The notes beneath the pieces are model-generated. The model made no database searches, was not told the origin of the DNA, and saw only the letters and a program-made list of their open reading frames with translations. A program made the translations under genes and the position numbers. Shown here in pieces: positions 28,250 to 40,250 of a stretch of 64,000 nt of DNA. Each line of letters begins with the position of its first letter. The stretch's first letter is position 1. Location: NCBI RefSeq assembly GCF_036320965.1, contig NC_092225.1:2813183-2877182 (forward strand), in the 5' to 3' direction. The DNA comes from Panulirus ornatus. Lineage: Eukaryota > Arthropoda > Malacostraca > Decapoda > Palinuridae.

Positions 28250-30520
28250 TGAAGCATGAAGGACCCCCCCCCCCCCACCATCTCTTACTCATCCTGTAGT
28301 CCCTTCATTGCTAACCATGAAGCCTGCTACCTTGTTCACCATGTAGCCCCATGCTTCATACACCACATAGCTCTCTTCCTTGGGCACTGGGTAGTTCCAA
28401 CTCATGTTCACGGCAGCTCCACTCTTGCTTACCAGGGTTCACCTCCCTTGTTCGTCACGTGGCCATTACCTCACTCATCATGCAACCACCATTCTTGTTC
28501 AACATTCATCCCGCTCTCATGTTCATCATGCAACCCCTTTCTTCTTTATCATGAAATCCCTTTCTTTTTTATCATGCAATCCATTTCTTCTTTATCATGC
28601 AATCCTTTTCTTCTTTATCATGCAATCCCTTTCTTCTATATCATGCAATCCCTTTCTTCATTATCATGCAATTCCTTTCTTCTCTATCATGCAACTCCTT
28701 TCTTCTTTATCATGCAACTCCTTTCTTCTTTATCATGCAATCTTTTTCTTCTTTATCATGCAATCACTTTCTTTTTTATCATGCAATCCCTTTCTTCTTT
28801 ATCATGCAATCCCTTTCTTCTTTATCATGCAATCCCTTTCTTCTTTATCATGCAATCCTTTTCTTCTTTATCATGCAATCCCTTTCTTCTTTATCATGCA
28901 ATCCCTTTCTTCTTTATCATGTAATCCTTTTCTTCCTCATCATGCAATCATTTTCCTCTTTATCATGCAATTCCTTTCTTCTTTATCATGCAATCCCTTT
29001 CTTCTTTATCATGCAATCACTTTCTTTTTTATCATGCAATCCCTTTCTTCTTTATCATGCAATCCCTTTCTTCTTTATCATGCAATCCCTTTCTTCTTTA
29101 TCATGCAATCCTTTTCTTCTTTATCATGCAATCCCTTTCTTCTTTATCATGCAATCCCTTTCTTCTTTATCATGCAATCCTTTTCTTCTTTATCATGCAA
29201 TCCTTTTCTTCTTTATCATGCAATCCCTTTCTTTTTTTCTCATGCAATCCCTTTCTTCTTTATCATGTAATCCTTTTCTTCCTCATCATGCAATCATTTT
29301 CCTCTTTATCATGCAATTCCTTTCTTCTTTATCATGCAATCCCTTTCTTCTTTATCATGCAATTCCTTTCCTCTTTATGATGCAACCCCTTTCTTCTTTA
29401 TCATGCAATCCTTTTCTTCTTTATCATGCAACCCCTTTCTTCTTTCTCGTGCAACCCCTTTCTTCTTTATCATGCAATCCCTTTCTTCTTTATCATGCAA
29501 TCCCTTTCCTCTATATCATGCAACTCCTTTCTCCTTTATCATGCAATCCTTTTCTTTTTATCATGCAATCCCTCTCTTTTTTATCATGCAATCCCTTTCT
29601 TCTTTATCATGCAATCCTATTCTTCTTTATCATGCATTCCCTTTCTTTTTATCATGCAATCCCTTTCTTCTTTATCATGCAATCCTATCTTCTTTATCAT
29701 GCAATCCCTTTCTTTTTATCATGCAATCCCTTTCTTCTTTATCATGCAATCCTTTTCTTCTTTATCATACAGCCCCTTTCTTCTTTATTATGTAACCCCC
29801 ACTTTTGCTCATCACGTGGCCCCCCTACATTCATTAAACATAGATCCCTTCCCTAATTGTATTGTTTTCCATATAGTCCCTTATTTGTTCACTATTTATC
29901 CCCTTGCCTTGTTTGTCATGTGTTTCCTTCCATTACTTTCCGTGTACACCTCTTCCTTACCTGCCATGTAGCCCCTTCCATACCTATCATGTAGCCCCTT
30001 CCTTACCTACCATGTAGCCTCCGCAGCCATATTCATCATACAGCCTTCCCCTCCTCCTCCTCAATTCATTATGTATTCCCTTCTCTTGTTCACTGTGTAA
30101 CCCTTCTCCTCTCATTGACCATTTAGCTCCCATCGTTGTTCACCTTATAGTACCCTCCTTTGTTCATGTTGTAATCCTTCTCTTGGTCTCTACCTGGGCA
30201 TCTTCATTGCCCATGTTCTTTCCTCTCGTTCATTATGCAGTCCCCTCAGTTATTTACTAGGCAGCACTCTCCCTTGTTCACCATGTAACCCCCCTTTTTT
30301 GTTCACCATATAATCCCTCTTGTTCTTCATCTAACTGCCACCTTGTTCACTATATAGCATCTTCCATTCTTCACCGTATAACTCTCTTCTGTGTTCACTA
30401 TGTAGCCTCTCTCTGTCATTCATCGTGTAGCTCATCATGTAGCCCGTTCCTTGGCTCACCACGTATCATCAGTTTTATGGTCTCTCCTTCCTGACTGCTC
30501 ACCATATATCCTCTGCCTTG
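28250..30520. repeat. 23-bp minisatellite with homogenised core
   Basis: The core (about 28,520-29,790) has roughly 55 units of 23 bp containing TTCTTTATCATGCAATCC. The flanks (28,250-28,520 and 29,790-30,520) carry the same period in older, divergent form, with units such as CCTTGTTCACCATGTAGCC. All three plus-strand frames are open through the core because 23 is not a multiple of three and the unit lacks stops, giving long repetitive Phe/Leu/Ser frames that are not genes. The array lies in the intron between the two ADAMTS/papilin-like exons. Confidence 0.93.
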
Positions 30521-30748
30521 CCAGGCTTACCATGGGCTCCTGCTAATCGCTGTTTTTTTGTGTTATTTTTCCCTTCATCCAGTCACTCGATACTTACTCT
30601 ACCCCACATTCTACCCTAACCCTAGATTCACCTTATCCTCAGTTTGTTTCCATATCATTTTCGCTCTGCTCCCGCCCAACCTTTACTCTTGGTATGAATA
30701 CCTAGTCGTCAGCCGTCTTCTTACTCTGTCTTCTCTTTGCGCCCTCAG

Positions 30749-30882
30749 CTCCGGACTCCTGTGCCCTCAACTGCCGTGCTGTTGGCCTTAGCTTCTACGC
30801 CACACTCAACCAGACGGTTATAGACGGCACCACCTGCGGCGTCCATGGCTCCAACCGAATCTGTGTCATTGGGAGATGCATG
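30749..30882 (+). CDS. ADAMTS/papilin-like protein, internal exon 2 of 2 seen
   Basis: The exon lies between acceptor TTTGCGCCCTCAG and donor GTAAGTAC. Two bases complete the codon split with the exon ending at 27,283, then 44 codons follow: DSCALNCRAVG, then FYATLNQTVIDGTTCG, then RICVIGRCM. The pattern CxLxC, FY, VxDGTxCG, ICVxGxC is the ADAMTS cysteine-rich module, and six cysteines are retained. The exon ends in phase 0 and the coding frame is clean, with consensus splice sites on both sides, so a live gene is likely. The following family block (VGCDG) was not found downstream in the window, so the next exon may be far away or missed. Confidence 0.87.
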
Positions 30883-32364
30883 GTAAGTACCGTGTGAGGG
30901 GTTTCTTGTGTATCCAGCAGCCTTTGTTCCCTCCCTCCAGTATCTTAGAACATTCCGTAAGATTCTTTTTTTTTTTCATCGACTTTCTGAATTCTACAGA
31001 GGGTTCTTAAAGGATGGTAGTCTGTTGTTGTGACATGTTCTCTCGAGGATACAACTATGAAATTGAGTGCAAAGAGTTCTTCCCGTTCGAGGATTTGATC
31101 ACAGTATTATGTGGATGGAGCTTCAAAGACCCACAACCTGCAGGAGACGTTATGCAATGTCAAAACAAGACAGATTGTTGCCCCTGAAGTCCCGGGATTT
31201 GCTCTCGTGGCGTTCCAACAAAAATCATAGTGAATCAGTCTGGAGAACAATCTGTGTTACTACAAGTTAAGTTAGAAAAAAAGACATACTCCTTTGGGCT
31301 AAGTGTCACAGTGAGTCGCTAGTCACATTGAGTTATAATGAACTGGGTCAGGAAATGTGTAAAGGGTCATTAGGAGTTATGTCAGGGACTTAGTCACTGA
31401 GGAGGTTTCAGGATAGGTGATGAGGATCACTATGGTTATTCCAGCGTTCATATGGGATCAGGGATGGTCATAGAGGGTCAGGAGGGATATCAAAGGTGGG
31501 GAAGGATCCCACTTGGCAAGAGAATGGCTCATTATGGTGACGGGAGAGGTGAGACGTGGGTCAGTAAGAGTCCCCGGTGGTCAACAGAGGTTCCCGTTAG
31601 TTACGTCACGAGAGGACACAGTTAACCTGCAAAGGAAATGCTAAGTCCTGCACAGGAGAATATAAAACTGAGTCTCAGGGAGGCAAAACAAAGAAATCTG
31701 TTGACTGAATGAGACTTTACATTAGTAAGGATAAACTACAAGAGTGAAGGGCGAGGCTGCCAAGACGCATTACTCGTCTGGATGCCTTCGTCTGCTGGAA
31801 ACTGCTCTAAGGCAACGGTATTCAGGAGAAAGAAAATAGTAACGGGAAATCTTGCTTTATATCAGGATTCTTTTCATTTGCCATAGCTCAGATGAACTCT
31901 CTGTTATAGATGTGATTTTGCTATCATTTTTGTCAGACAAGAATTTCCCTGCTTGTCTGTCTCCTATGTGTGTCTTTGTAGTTCTGTCCTTTCTTTTAAG
32001 TGTGTGAACCTGATGCGAAAAGGACTGAACAATTTTATCACTGTAATAATTCTATGAACATGGAATTTGGTCCTCTGAAGATGTCATATTAATGAATGTG
32101 TTATGTATGCCTGATATACTTTGATCTTTTGAGTCTCAGTCTTTTAGCTTCATAATCCACAAACCTATAAGGTAAAACATCTAAATAGGATGAAAGTCCT
32201 TCTCCTTAACGTCAGCTTTTCACTGAAAAAAATTGAGCTTTATCAGTAAATTTCAGACACTAGCTCTGAAAATTAACTAAATGGTATCTCTACAGTTTGT
32301 ATATACAAATTGCATTTATTTTCCTCTTTTTTCTGAAAGATAAAGTTAAAGCTGCTTCTTTTAT
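30883..32364. other. Presumed intronic DNA; weak GGTCA-type repeats
   Basis: At 31,290-31,620 degenerate words such as GGTCAGGA and GGTCATAG recur but no clear period was established. No exon recognised. Confidence 0.4.
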
Positions 32365-32400
32365 TAGCCCCTTGAACACGAAGGTGCGATCCTGTGACAC
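32365..32400. repeat. Fragment of the 21-bp inverted repeat family
   Basis: CCCCTTGAACACGAAGGTGC followed by GATCC resembles one reverse-orientation unit of the family seen at 26,288. No second arm is visible. Confidence 0.5.
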
Positions 32401-32504
32401 AAACAAGTAGCAGCAATTTTCTCATAGCTTTTCCTCCGCCAGATTTTAGTCCTACATCTGGATGACCAGTTTACAGACGACGGATTGATCCATCAACGTG
32501 AATC

Positions 32505-33130
32505 TAACTACTGTTAAGAAGTGTATCTAGTAATGGGAGAAGGGTGAGGAAGTGTTGTTATTTAGGCAAGTATGGTACCTGGTCGAGGGAATTGCAGGGT
32601 GGGAAAGTGAAGCTAATTACGCAAGTAATGATGGGTATGGGGTAGGCAGGGGCGATATGCAACTATTCTTCCTGGGAAGGCTCTAGGCATCAATGCCCAA
32701 CAAAAAGGTCGTGGTTTTATCATTGCCCAACGATTACATAGGTGTCACATTTTGAGATATTATTAACAATGATGAAAATTCAGTACACAGAAAATATCCC
32801 ATTCACCTACACTCGTCCGGGGATGGGACTGTGTTGCAGATTAAATGTTGCAATTAAGGCCCGGCCTTGATGAGGACTTTTATCCGTGGCTGGAGCCTCC
32901 AACTAAAAACAATTTAAATGGGTGATGGGTAAGGGTGGATGGGATAGTGTTGCTAGCTGGACAAGTAGGGTACATAGTTAATGGATATCGTTGCTAGTCA
33001 GACAAATATAGAAAGTACATAACTTGTAAGCCTGATATGGGATGGCGTTGGTAATATAGGCTGGTAAGTTATATGGATGAGAGGGTGAAAGCTGGTAGAG
33101 TGTTGGTTGTTAGATAAATATGGTACATGG
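32505..33130. repeat. Degenerate minisatellite, period about 55-65 bp
   Basis: Repeated blocks such as GATAGTGTTGCTAGCTGGAC and ATCGTTGCTAGTCAGAC, each followed by AAGTA-GGTACAT-like words. Strongly diverged. Confidence 0.45.
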
Positions 33131-33324
33131 TAGCGATTTTCTCTCTCAATGCTTGTGACCAGAAAGTGCTGAAGGCCTTATAACACTAGCCATCTGCATA
33201 TCGAACCACCATCCGCAAAGTACTACAGTACCTCGCCACTGACCCCTACACCACGGTGTTCTTTTTCCCTCCTACCACAATATCCTCACTCATTCGTGGT
33301 TTTCCATATCTTGGTCTGGCAAGT

Positions 33325-33795
33325 ATTTCCCGTGTACCCAAACCACGTCACGCACATATTGAAATTTGTGTAATGCACGTATCTGAGCTTGTGTCATACA
33401 TGTATCAGAATATGCGCCTTGCACATATCTCTTGTTTATGTGCTATCTGAACCTGTGTCATGCATCTATCTAAATCTGCGTCATGGCCATATCTGAACCT
33501 ATCATGCACGTATTTAAATCTATGTCATACACATTTCTGAATCTATGGTATACATATATCTGAACTCGTCACACACGCATCTGAACATGTTATGCACGTA
33601 GCTGAACCTGTTAGGCATGTTTTTGAATATGCCGTTCTTATATCTGAACACGTCGTACACTTATGTGAACCCGCATCATACACGTATTTAAACCAGTTAT
33701 ACAAATGCACATAACTGAACCTGTTATGCACTGTCAAAGACGAATCTGAATTAGTGTCATGCCCATATCTGACGTTGTCATAAACTTATCTGGCT
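33325..33795. repeat. Degenerate 23-bp-class minisatellite, left part
   Basis: About twenty imperfect units built on CATGCACGTATCTGAACCTG. The same motif returns at 34,860-35,020, on the far side of a LINE remnant. Confidence 0.75.
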
Positions 33796-33949
33796 TGAGT
33801 TCTCTGGGATACCAGGCTACAGAGAAATCCCAAATCCTCCAGTTACAGAGTTGTGATCGAATCTCGATAGGATAGTAAGTCCTCTGGAGGAGGATTGAGA
33901 GATTGTGTAATGCATCTTAGTTTGAATCTTTGCAAGATTCTGCAAGCTA

Positions 33950-34690
33950 TTGTCCCAGATCCCACCATGGACCGTCTAGTACAGCTGCATTCCGAGAATT
34001 TGATTGGAACCAAGCAAAAATGCCTATAGAATACTTTGAAGCACAAAGGTTCACCTAGAATATTCGCTGGTGGCTCCAGATCCGATAATGGTGTTGGATT
34101 TGTAGTAGTGAGTAGTAGAAAGATTGTTGGATGTATTCTACCTCTTGCAACTCCCTCTTTCACTGCAGAGCTCCACGCCACACCACCGGCAGCTGGAGAG
34201 CCACAACTTCTTGGTATATACTGATTTTTGTGTGCACTACAAGTCGTCGGTAGAATGAGTTCATCACACCAAACAGTGAGGGAAATCCTACACTCCCTTG
34301 TGCTGGAGTCCGCTCCAAGCAAAACAATAACTCTCTGCTGGGCTCCTGCCTATATTGGCATTCATGGGAACGAACGAGCTGATCAGTAGGCAAAGGCGGC
34401 TGCCAGCACCTGCTTCGATGCTCGTTTTCCTCACCCACACAGCGATATGAAGCCCAAGATCAGAGAATGTTTGGGCAACAAATGGAGGGTAGAATAGAGA
34501 CAGACCAAGCGTTTACTCCAACCGAAAAATGGAATTGGCTCTAGCGAGAATAAGACGCACAAGATTGACTCTCGTGTGGTTAATGGCAGGAGACTAGCCT
34601 TCATTCTGCATGGAGTGTCAGGTGCAGTTCACATTGGCCAATGGTGGAAAAGTGGAATGTTCAAACCAGCAAGAGTGAACTGAGACAAGG
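33950..34690 (+). pseudogene. LINE RNase H and C-terminal remnant (I/jockey/R1-like)
   Basis: Plus-strand frames show SRSDNGVGFVVVSSRKI and FTAELHA, the first RNase H motifs (TDGS, GVG, AELxA). After frame shifts, LCWAPAYIGIHGNERADQ-like sequence follows at about 34,335-34,387, the HGNExAD motif. RRTRLTLVWLMAG and FCMEC near 34,540-34,620 resemble the R-GH-T-L-H block and cysteine motif that end I- and jockey-type polyproteins. It has many stops and no RT core in the window. Confidence 0.65.
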
Positions 34691-34859
34691 GAGAAAATAT
34701 ATTATGCAAGATAGAATATATTTCTTGAGATATTCTATCGTCACGTATAGAAGATTCATAAGAATTAATTATCTGTTTCCTGTATTTTCTAAGATTAATT
34801 TACGCAGCTGATTACCTCAGTTGTTGACGCAGCCGATAATTTTGAATAATCACCTATTA

Positions 34860-35020
34860 TGTCAAGTTTCTGCGCCATGCACGAATTTGGCTGTCACGCA
34901 CCTATTTGACTCTGTCATGCATGTATCCGGCCCTGTATCATGCACGTATTTAATCATGAGTCAGCATGTAACAGGGCCTGTGTCATGCTTGTATATCTCG
35001 TCTTTACCTTGTGTCAAAGA
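34860..35020. repeat. Degenerate 23-bp-class minisatellite, right part
   Basis: Units such as GTCATGCATGTATCCGGCCC and ATCATGCACGTATTTAATC continue the array seen at 33,325-33,795. Confidence 0.65.
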
Positions 35021-36388
35021 CATTTTCATCTTGTTTCATATCTCTCTTTATGTCTTGCACTGTTCGACCCCGTATTATGTTGTTGAGCTCTTCGTGCTCT
35101 AGGTTTCTTGCGTAGTTCTTTGGCCCCATGTCACAGTCCTAGACAGTTCCCAAACATCTGAGGCGTCTGTTGCCTTCAATATCAAACTCACATCTCGTAC
35201 AGCTTCTGTCGAACGCCAAAATGTTACTAGTATCGGGAACTTTATATCACGTAAGTAGTACAAACTGCTTAGTTTAGTCACGAGGTATTATTTCGTGTGA
35301 TATTATGCACAGTGAACAACATGTATATTTCTGCTTCCTTGGCTTCCACTGATAACTTTTCAACGAGGATTTTGTAAAAGAACTGGAAATTTGGTAAGTA
35401 AGGCACCCCCGCATTTTCTTAGCTACAGCTGTACGTCACTTTGCATTTTCACTTTTCTTTAGCAGCTCGAGTTCTTTGCTTAAGTTTAACTATTTATTTG
35501 TTGCCGCCTGACATTCTATTTGTTCCAACTTAGCCTTTTCCTTTTTATGCTACACGTTTGTTTTACCATGACTGCACGTTCCCTCTGCTCCAACTGTACG
35601 TTTTCTTTGCTTCGGGTGCACGTTTGAACTCCTTAGGTACTGATTTTAGAAGAGGCCTTACTTTTATAGGACAGTAAGTACTCTCATTATTTCCCAGTGT
35701 GTATATGGTTATAAAATTGGCTACAGAAAATTTGGTGTGACGATCTCTCCTTACAACCTTCAGGGGAACAACCTGTGGGAGGAGAACCGTCCGACATCTT
35801 AAGGGAAGCTATATAACCAAGTCGGTTCGACCCGAGACCTTTGCTCTTGATGCAGTACCCGTGTGCCTGTAACACAAAGATTTTCCTCGCTGGTTCATAA
35901 TGAATTACCAAGAACCTGCACTAGAACTGATTTATGATGGATACAATGTGGCGATCAGGATGGTCAGCGAGTAAAGTTGTGTGCTGGAGGTGAACACGTT
36001 ACAGCTGCCACACCCATCGGTTCCCGGACGCACCAATTACAGAGCGCTCAATAATCCCGCCACCGTGTCCAGACAAGACTACTGATAAGGCTAGTGCCAC
36101 GGGAAGCACTAATAACAAATGCCAATACAAGCTCACTGATAAAAGGAACTCTCTCAATGTCTGACAGCGTCGAGGCAGAAGGAACGGCGTGTGCGGCGAG
36201 TCCGAAGGCTGTTAATCCTTATGTTTACTCCAGGATATCAGTCCCCGTACTCTCGGCCCGACAGTATCTCCTGATGTACTCAGCTCGGGGCAAAAACCAG
36301 TCAGTCTTGACTCTCAGGACCTGCCTGGCGGCAACGTGTTATTTGCAGCGCTTAGGAAGTGTATTAACATTTATCCTCACCGTCCTCA

Positions 36389-36389
<1 letters not shown>
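35021..36389. other. No supported gene; weak repeat at 35,410-35,630
   Basis: Words like TGTACGTTTTCTTTGCTTC and TGCACGTTCCCTCTGCTCC recur, suggesting an old minisatellite of about 27-30 bp. Elsewhere nothing recognised. Confidence 0.4.

Positions 36390-36471
<82 letters not shown>
36390..36471. repeat. (TC)n microsatellite
   Basis: About 40 TC units with one interruption near 36,402. Confidence 0.97.
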
Positions 36472-36473
<2 letters not shown>

Positions 36474-37284
36474 TGTGACAAGCAAATGTTCACCGACTAA
36501 GATATCAAATGTTCTTTTTGTAAAGTACAGAGAGAAATGCCATGTGTTAATAAATCTTAACCTTAGTGAGATTTGTGAGCAAAGTTGTTTCTCGTGAGCA
36601 AAACCTAGCGAGCGGGACAAAGGACGAAGTGACAACCACTTGTCGTATTTTACATTCATCTCTTAACACAAAATTCTCACACTGCTTTTAACAGATTTCT
36701 GCCAGATTTAGCATGTAGTAGGTCTCCCCGGAAACTGACTAAAATAGATCGCTCCTGTGGAAAGACGTTAGTAATTCAGAATCTATTGTACATCTGGTAA
36801 TGGCGTATGACGCCACACGGCCTGCTGCCAGTCAACTGGTTTGAAACTGACGCACATTTTTTTTTTCTTGTATGGATCAGACGCAGCCGGCAGAAAATCA
36901 TCTATAAGGCGTCATACAGGAAGAAGAAAGGAAACTCTGAGAACCTCTGAATGATGACGTGACGGAGGTGTCCCAGAATACGTAAGGGAAAGGGAGTGGC
37001 TGGCCATTGGCTTGATGGCACCTGTTACCTCCTGGGGAATATGGAGGCGCCACTCAGGCACACCCGCAGGGTTAGAGGATCGGTAATGGTCCCCAGGAAA
37101 GGACCCACACTATAGCTGTCACAGGCTTCACAGGACAGAGGACTTACTGTAACTGCAGTAGCAGACAAGTAGACCGAAGTCGTCGTAAGGGTGCCTGCAG
37201 GGGAAGACAATCGTCACATACTTTGCAAAATGAAAAGTAGACGTTCCAAGTGGTATGGGTTGTACCACAGCAATCACAGATGAC
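36472..37284. other. No supported gene
   Basis: No protein family or repeat recognised on either strand. Confidence 0.45.
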
Positions 37285-37512
37285 GTGTGACACCTTGGGC
37301 ACGACAGTACGACCCGTGAGCACGCAATCCAACCCTTAAGAATGACGGTACGACCTTGTCTTTGAAGGACCGTCCTTTGAACTGACCCTTAATTGTCAAA
37401 CCAAAGGCCGGTCCGTCACACCCAAGTGTGTCGTACAATTGTGTTCAAGGCTTTTACCGTCGTACTAAATAGTAGTAGCGTCGTGCTCAAGATACACTCC
37501 GTCTTGCTCAGC
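37285..37512. repeat. 21-bp-period inverted repeat family, copy 4
   Basis: Reverse arm with GGGCACGACAGTACGACCC, centre with TTTGAACTGACCCTTAATTG, forward arm with TACCGTCGTAC and GCGTCGTGCTCAAG. Confidence 0.75.
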
Positions 37513-37689
37513 AGGTTAAAGAAGATGGACTTATGAAGCAGGTTGCAAAATACACAGGCGTCACAGACCAGCAGCATGGGGATGGAAATATTGCAGCGGG
37601 TGGCAGGATAATACTCTTACTCACCAGCAGGATGTAGAGCAGCTGTTACAGGCAATATGTATAATAAAGTAAACAACACAAGTTGGATT

Positions 37690-37990
37690 GAAAGAGGTAG
37701 CTTATGCGGAATGATGAACATATCATATGCAAGATGGCGCAGCTGTCATGCGGAAGGAGATACAGCGCTCACGTACAACATGGTGCAGTATGCATGATGT
37801 AGTGTCAAATCTTGTATGATTGATACAGCTGTCACAACCTGTATGGAGGATACGCTTTTCACATCTAAGGTGGACGATACGGCAGCCATGTCCGTGATGG
37901 ATGGTACAAATGATGACGTTGCTGACAACACTAGAGGTACAGGGAGACAGTGCCGGCACCAACAGGAGACAATGGAAGATGTCACAGATG
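37690..37990. repeat. Possible degenerate minisatellite
   Basis: Recurring GATGG, ATACAGCTGTCAC and GATACGGCAGCC words at irregular 25-40 bp spacing. Weak. Confidence 0.35.
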
Positions 37991-38164
37991 TTCACAGTGA
38001 AAAATGATTGGATTTAGCCCCAGACTTAATACCACCCCGAGGAGGCATAGATAGAAATATTACATGAGCAGTGGCTAGAAGTGAACAGAAATATGATGAG
38101 CTATTTACTGGGATCAGAAAGAAGAATTAGACTGCCGAAGAGTAGAACTAACGCCATACACAGA

Positions 38165-38305
38165 CAATTAGAATGAGAATGGAATCTGTTTGTTTGCTTG
38201 TGTAAACGGAAAGTTAAAATAAGAATGGACACTGTTTGCTTGCGTACACAGAAAGTTAGAATGAAAATTGACGTTATCTGTTTGCTTGCGTGAAACTCAA
38301 AGAAG
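38165..38305. repeat. Three-unit tandem repeat, about 45-52 bp
   Basis: Three units sharing TTAGAATGAGAATGGA followed by CTGTTTGCTTGCGT. Diverged but colinear. Confidence 0.65.
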
Positions 38306-38454
38306 TTTCAGAACCGATCGAACGATCTTTACAGATAAGGAAGAAGTATTCTTTTGAATGAGAACATTGCTGGACAGACAAGATACTTCATACTTGTGGA
38401 TGGGAGACTATTTGGGGATAGTGGAAGATGTAGTAAGTTAGTCTTGTTGAGTTA

Positions 38455-38640
38455 CGATGGACAGCACCACGACAGTGCGACTTTTAACAGGACACTGAAC
38501 GACCAAGAACAACGACGGACAGCGACGATATGACCTTTGGGTTCGGTTACAAAATCTTTAACATGACCTTAAAGGATAAAGTGAAAGGTCAAGCCATCAC
38601 AGTTGAAGGCCTTACTGAAATAGTCATAGGACAGTTTGGC
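38455..38640. repeat. 21-bp-period inverted repeat family, copy 5
   Basis: Reverse arm CACCACGACAGTGCGACTTT, centre with ATGACCTTTGGG, ATGACCTTAAAGG and GTGAAAGGTCAAGCC. The forward arm is mostly lost. Confidence 0.6.
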
Positions 38641-38984
38641 CTTCATACCTACCTGCATTCATGAAGCCACACAACATGCTGAGTCCTCTCCTTCCTATGA
38701 AATATTAGAATATGCTCTGACATAGTGCTGCGATTACCGTACAAATATGGTCTGTTAATCTGTGACCTGACAGTGGTTAAGGAGGACTGGGACTTGGGTA
38801 ATACTGTAGGTATCAATAGTTCTTCCTTTTGTTTTTGAGGGAAGGGGATGATGTCCAACGTGGCCATGCAATAATTATCTTTACCTGCGAGAAGAAGGCA
38901 ATATTTATGCCGTCCTGCCCCTAAATCTTATTGTGAAAAAATGTATTAGATTAGGTGGATTATCAATTAATCAATTCCTGCTGT

Positions 38985-40025
38985 TAATGAGTTCTATCAC
39001 TTTATATCATATCTCAGTTCCAACATGCTTCCTTTCCTTTCCAGTCCAGCTTTGAAAAGAATAATTTCATCCCTGGCAATCAATCCCTCCAGAAACTGGA
39101 AATCAGGAACACAAAATCTCGCATTTCTCTTCTAGTTATTAAGGACCTCAAGGTGAGGTTAGGTTTCTGCAGCTTTCCCTCGTAGACCAGACCTGCCAAA
39201 TAGGTCACCATTCTAGTTGCAATATTTTTCACTCCTTCCAACGTGTATACAATGCTTCAGTGAACTGGGTCTACACAAAAGATGCATTACATTCACACAT
39301 AATCTCTCCCAGGCAGGATGTGCATTTTCTTAGATAAATCTTCATTAATGAACCCAAGCGCTGTTCTTATCAATAATGCAGACACTGCTCTAATACGTTC
39401 CCTAGTGTTTCTGTTAGATAATAAGTATTTTAAACAAAAATCCAATAATCTCCTTCACAATCTGATTCCTTCAACTTGCTTTGCTAGCCATTAGTTTCAC
39501 CGGGTCACCCTGATCTTCTCCCGCTCCTGTTATTGTATATATTGACACTTTCGTAGATTAGATTTCATCATATGTCTATCCTGCCGAGCTGCAAGAGCAT
39601 TCTCCGTGTCGTGTTTCATAATCTTTCACATTACCAATTTCTGCCATTTATTTTGCATAATACTAACGCATGATCGCATTTCCTCTGGTAGGCCACTAAC
39701 ATAAGTCAAGAACAATATATCTTCCGATGTAGATCTTTATGGCACCCATCTAGTGACTTACGCCCACGATAAGGAACATCCTTTGATTTAAAATATTCTT
39801 CTCAGTCTTACATACAAATTCCCAATAATACGTCTTTCCATCTCCTCACCAATATCTGTCTGCTCTTTCAGTCATCAGTGACTTATGTGGCACCACGTCA
39901 AATACTTTTGCAAGATCTTAGTTAATACATCTCGTCATCCCTTTCTTCTCTAAATTACATTGATGATTCTTTCACAGAAATCTTCCACGCCAATATCACA
40001 CGACCTTTAAATCCAAATTGCTTAT
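38985..40025 (-). pseudogene. L2/CR1-like LINE reverse transcriptase, decayed
   Basis: Minus-strand translation from DKQFGFK (near 40,020), matching the QFGFR start of RT domain 2. Then comes VTRWVP-RSTSEDILFLTYVSGLPEEMRS near 39,690-39,770, a degraded [21 protein letters not shown] (motif B). Then CTSCLGEIMCECNASFV and PIWQVWSTRE near 39,180, matching the C-terminal IQ-AT-MVP-L and L-YE-RL region. Stops and frameshifts are frequent and the YADD motif is not visible. Unrelated to the RTE family. Confidence 0.65.
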
Positions 40026-40081
40026 CATTCACGATTTAATGCAATTGAGACGTTTTCCCCTGAAACACAGGGGGGGAATTC

Positions 40082-40250
<169 letters not shown>

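Noticed and set aside
28500..29800. Regular short repeats as a CRISPR array
   Set aside because: Units are contiguous with no unique spacers, and the sequence is eukaryotic.
28256..29971. Open frames up to 419 codons of Phe/Leu/Ser/Cys repeats
   Set aside because: Produced by the stop-free 23-bp minisatellite in all three frames, within an intron; no protein family.
27181..30882. Reading the exon pair as a retrocopy or pseudogene
   Set aside because: Both exons have consensus splice sites, matching phases and no stops, so a live spliced gene is more likely.
35815..35840. GGTTCGACCC as a B box of a tRNA or SINE
   Set aside because: No matching A box at the right distance and no cloverleaf.
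36094..36659. 167-codon frame with Ser-Leu repeats and its Arg-Glu opposite strand
   Set aside because: Depends on the (TC)n microsatellite; no splice sites or homologous domain recognised.
37746..38007. Overlapping frames of about 60-90 codons with Cys and Thr
   Set aside because: They coincide with a degenerate repeat and occur on both strands without any family pattern.
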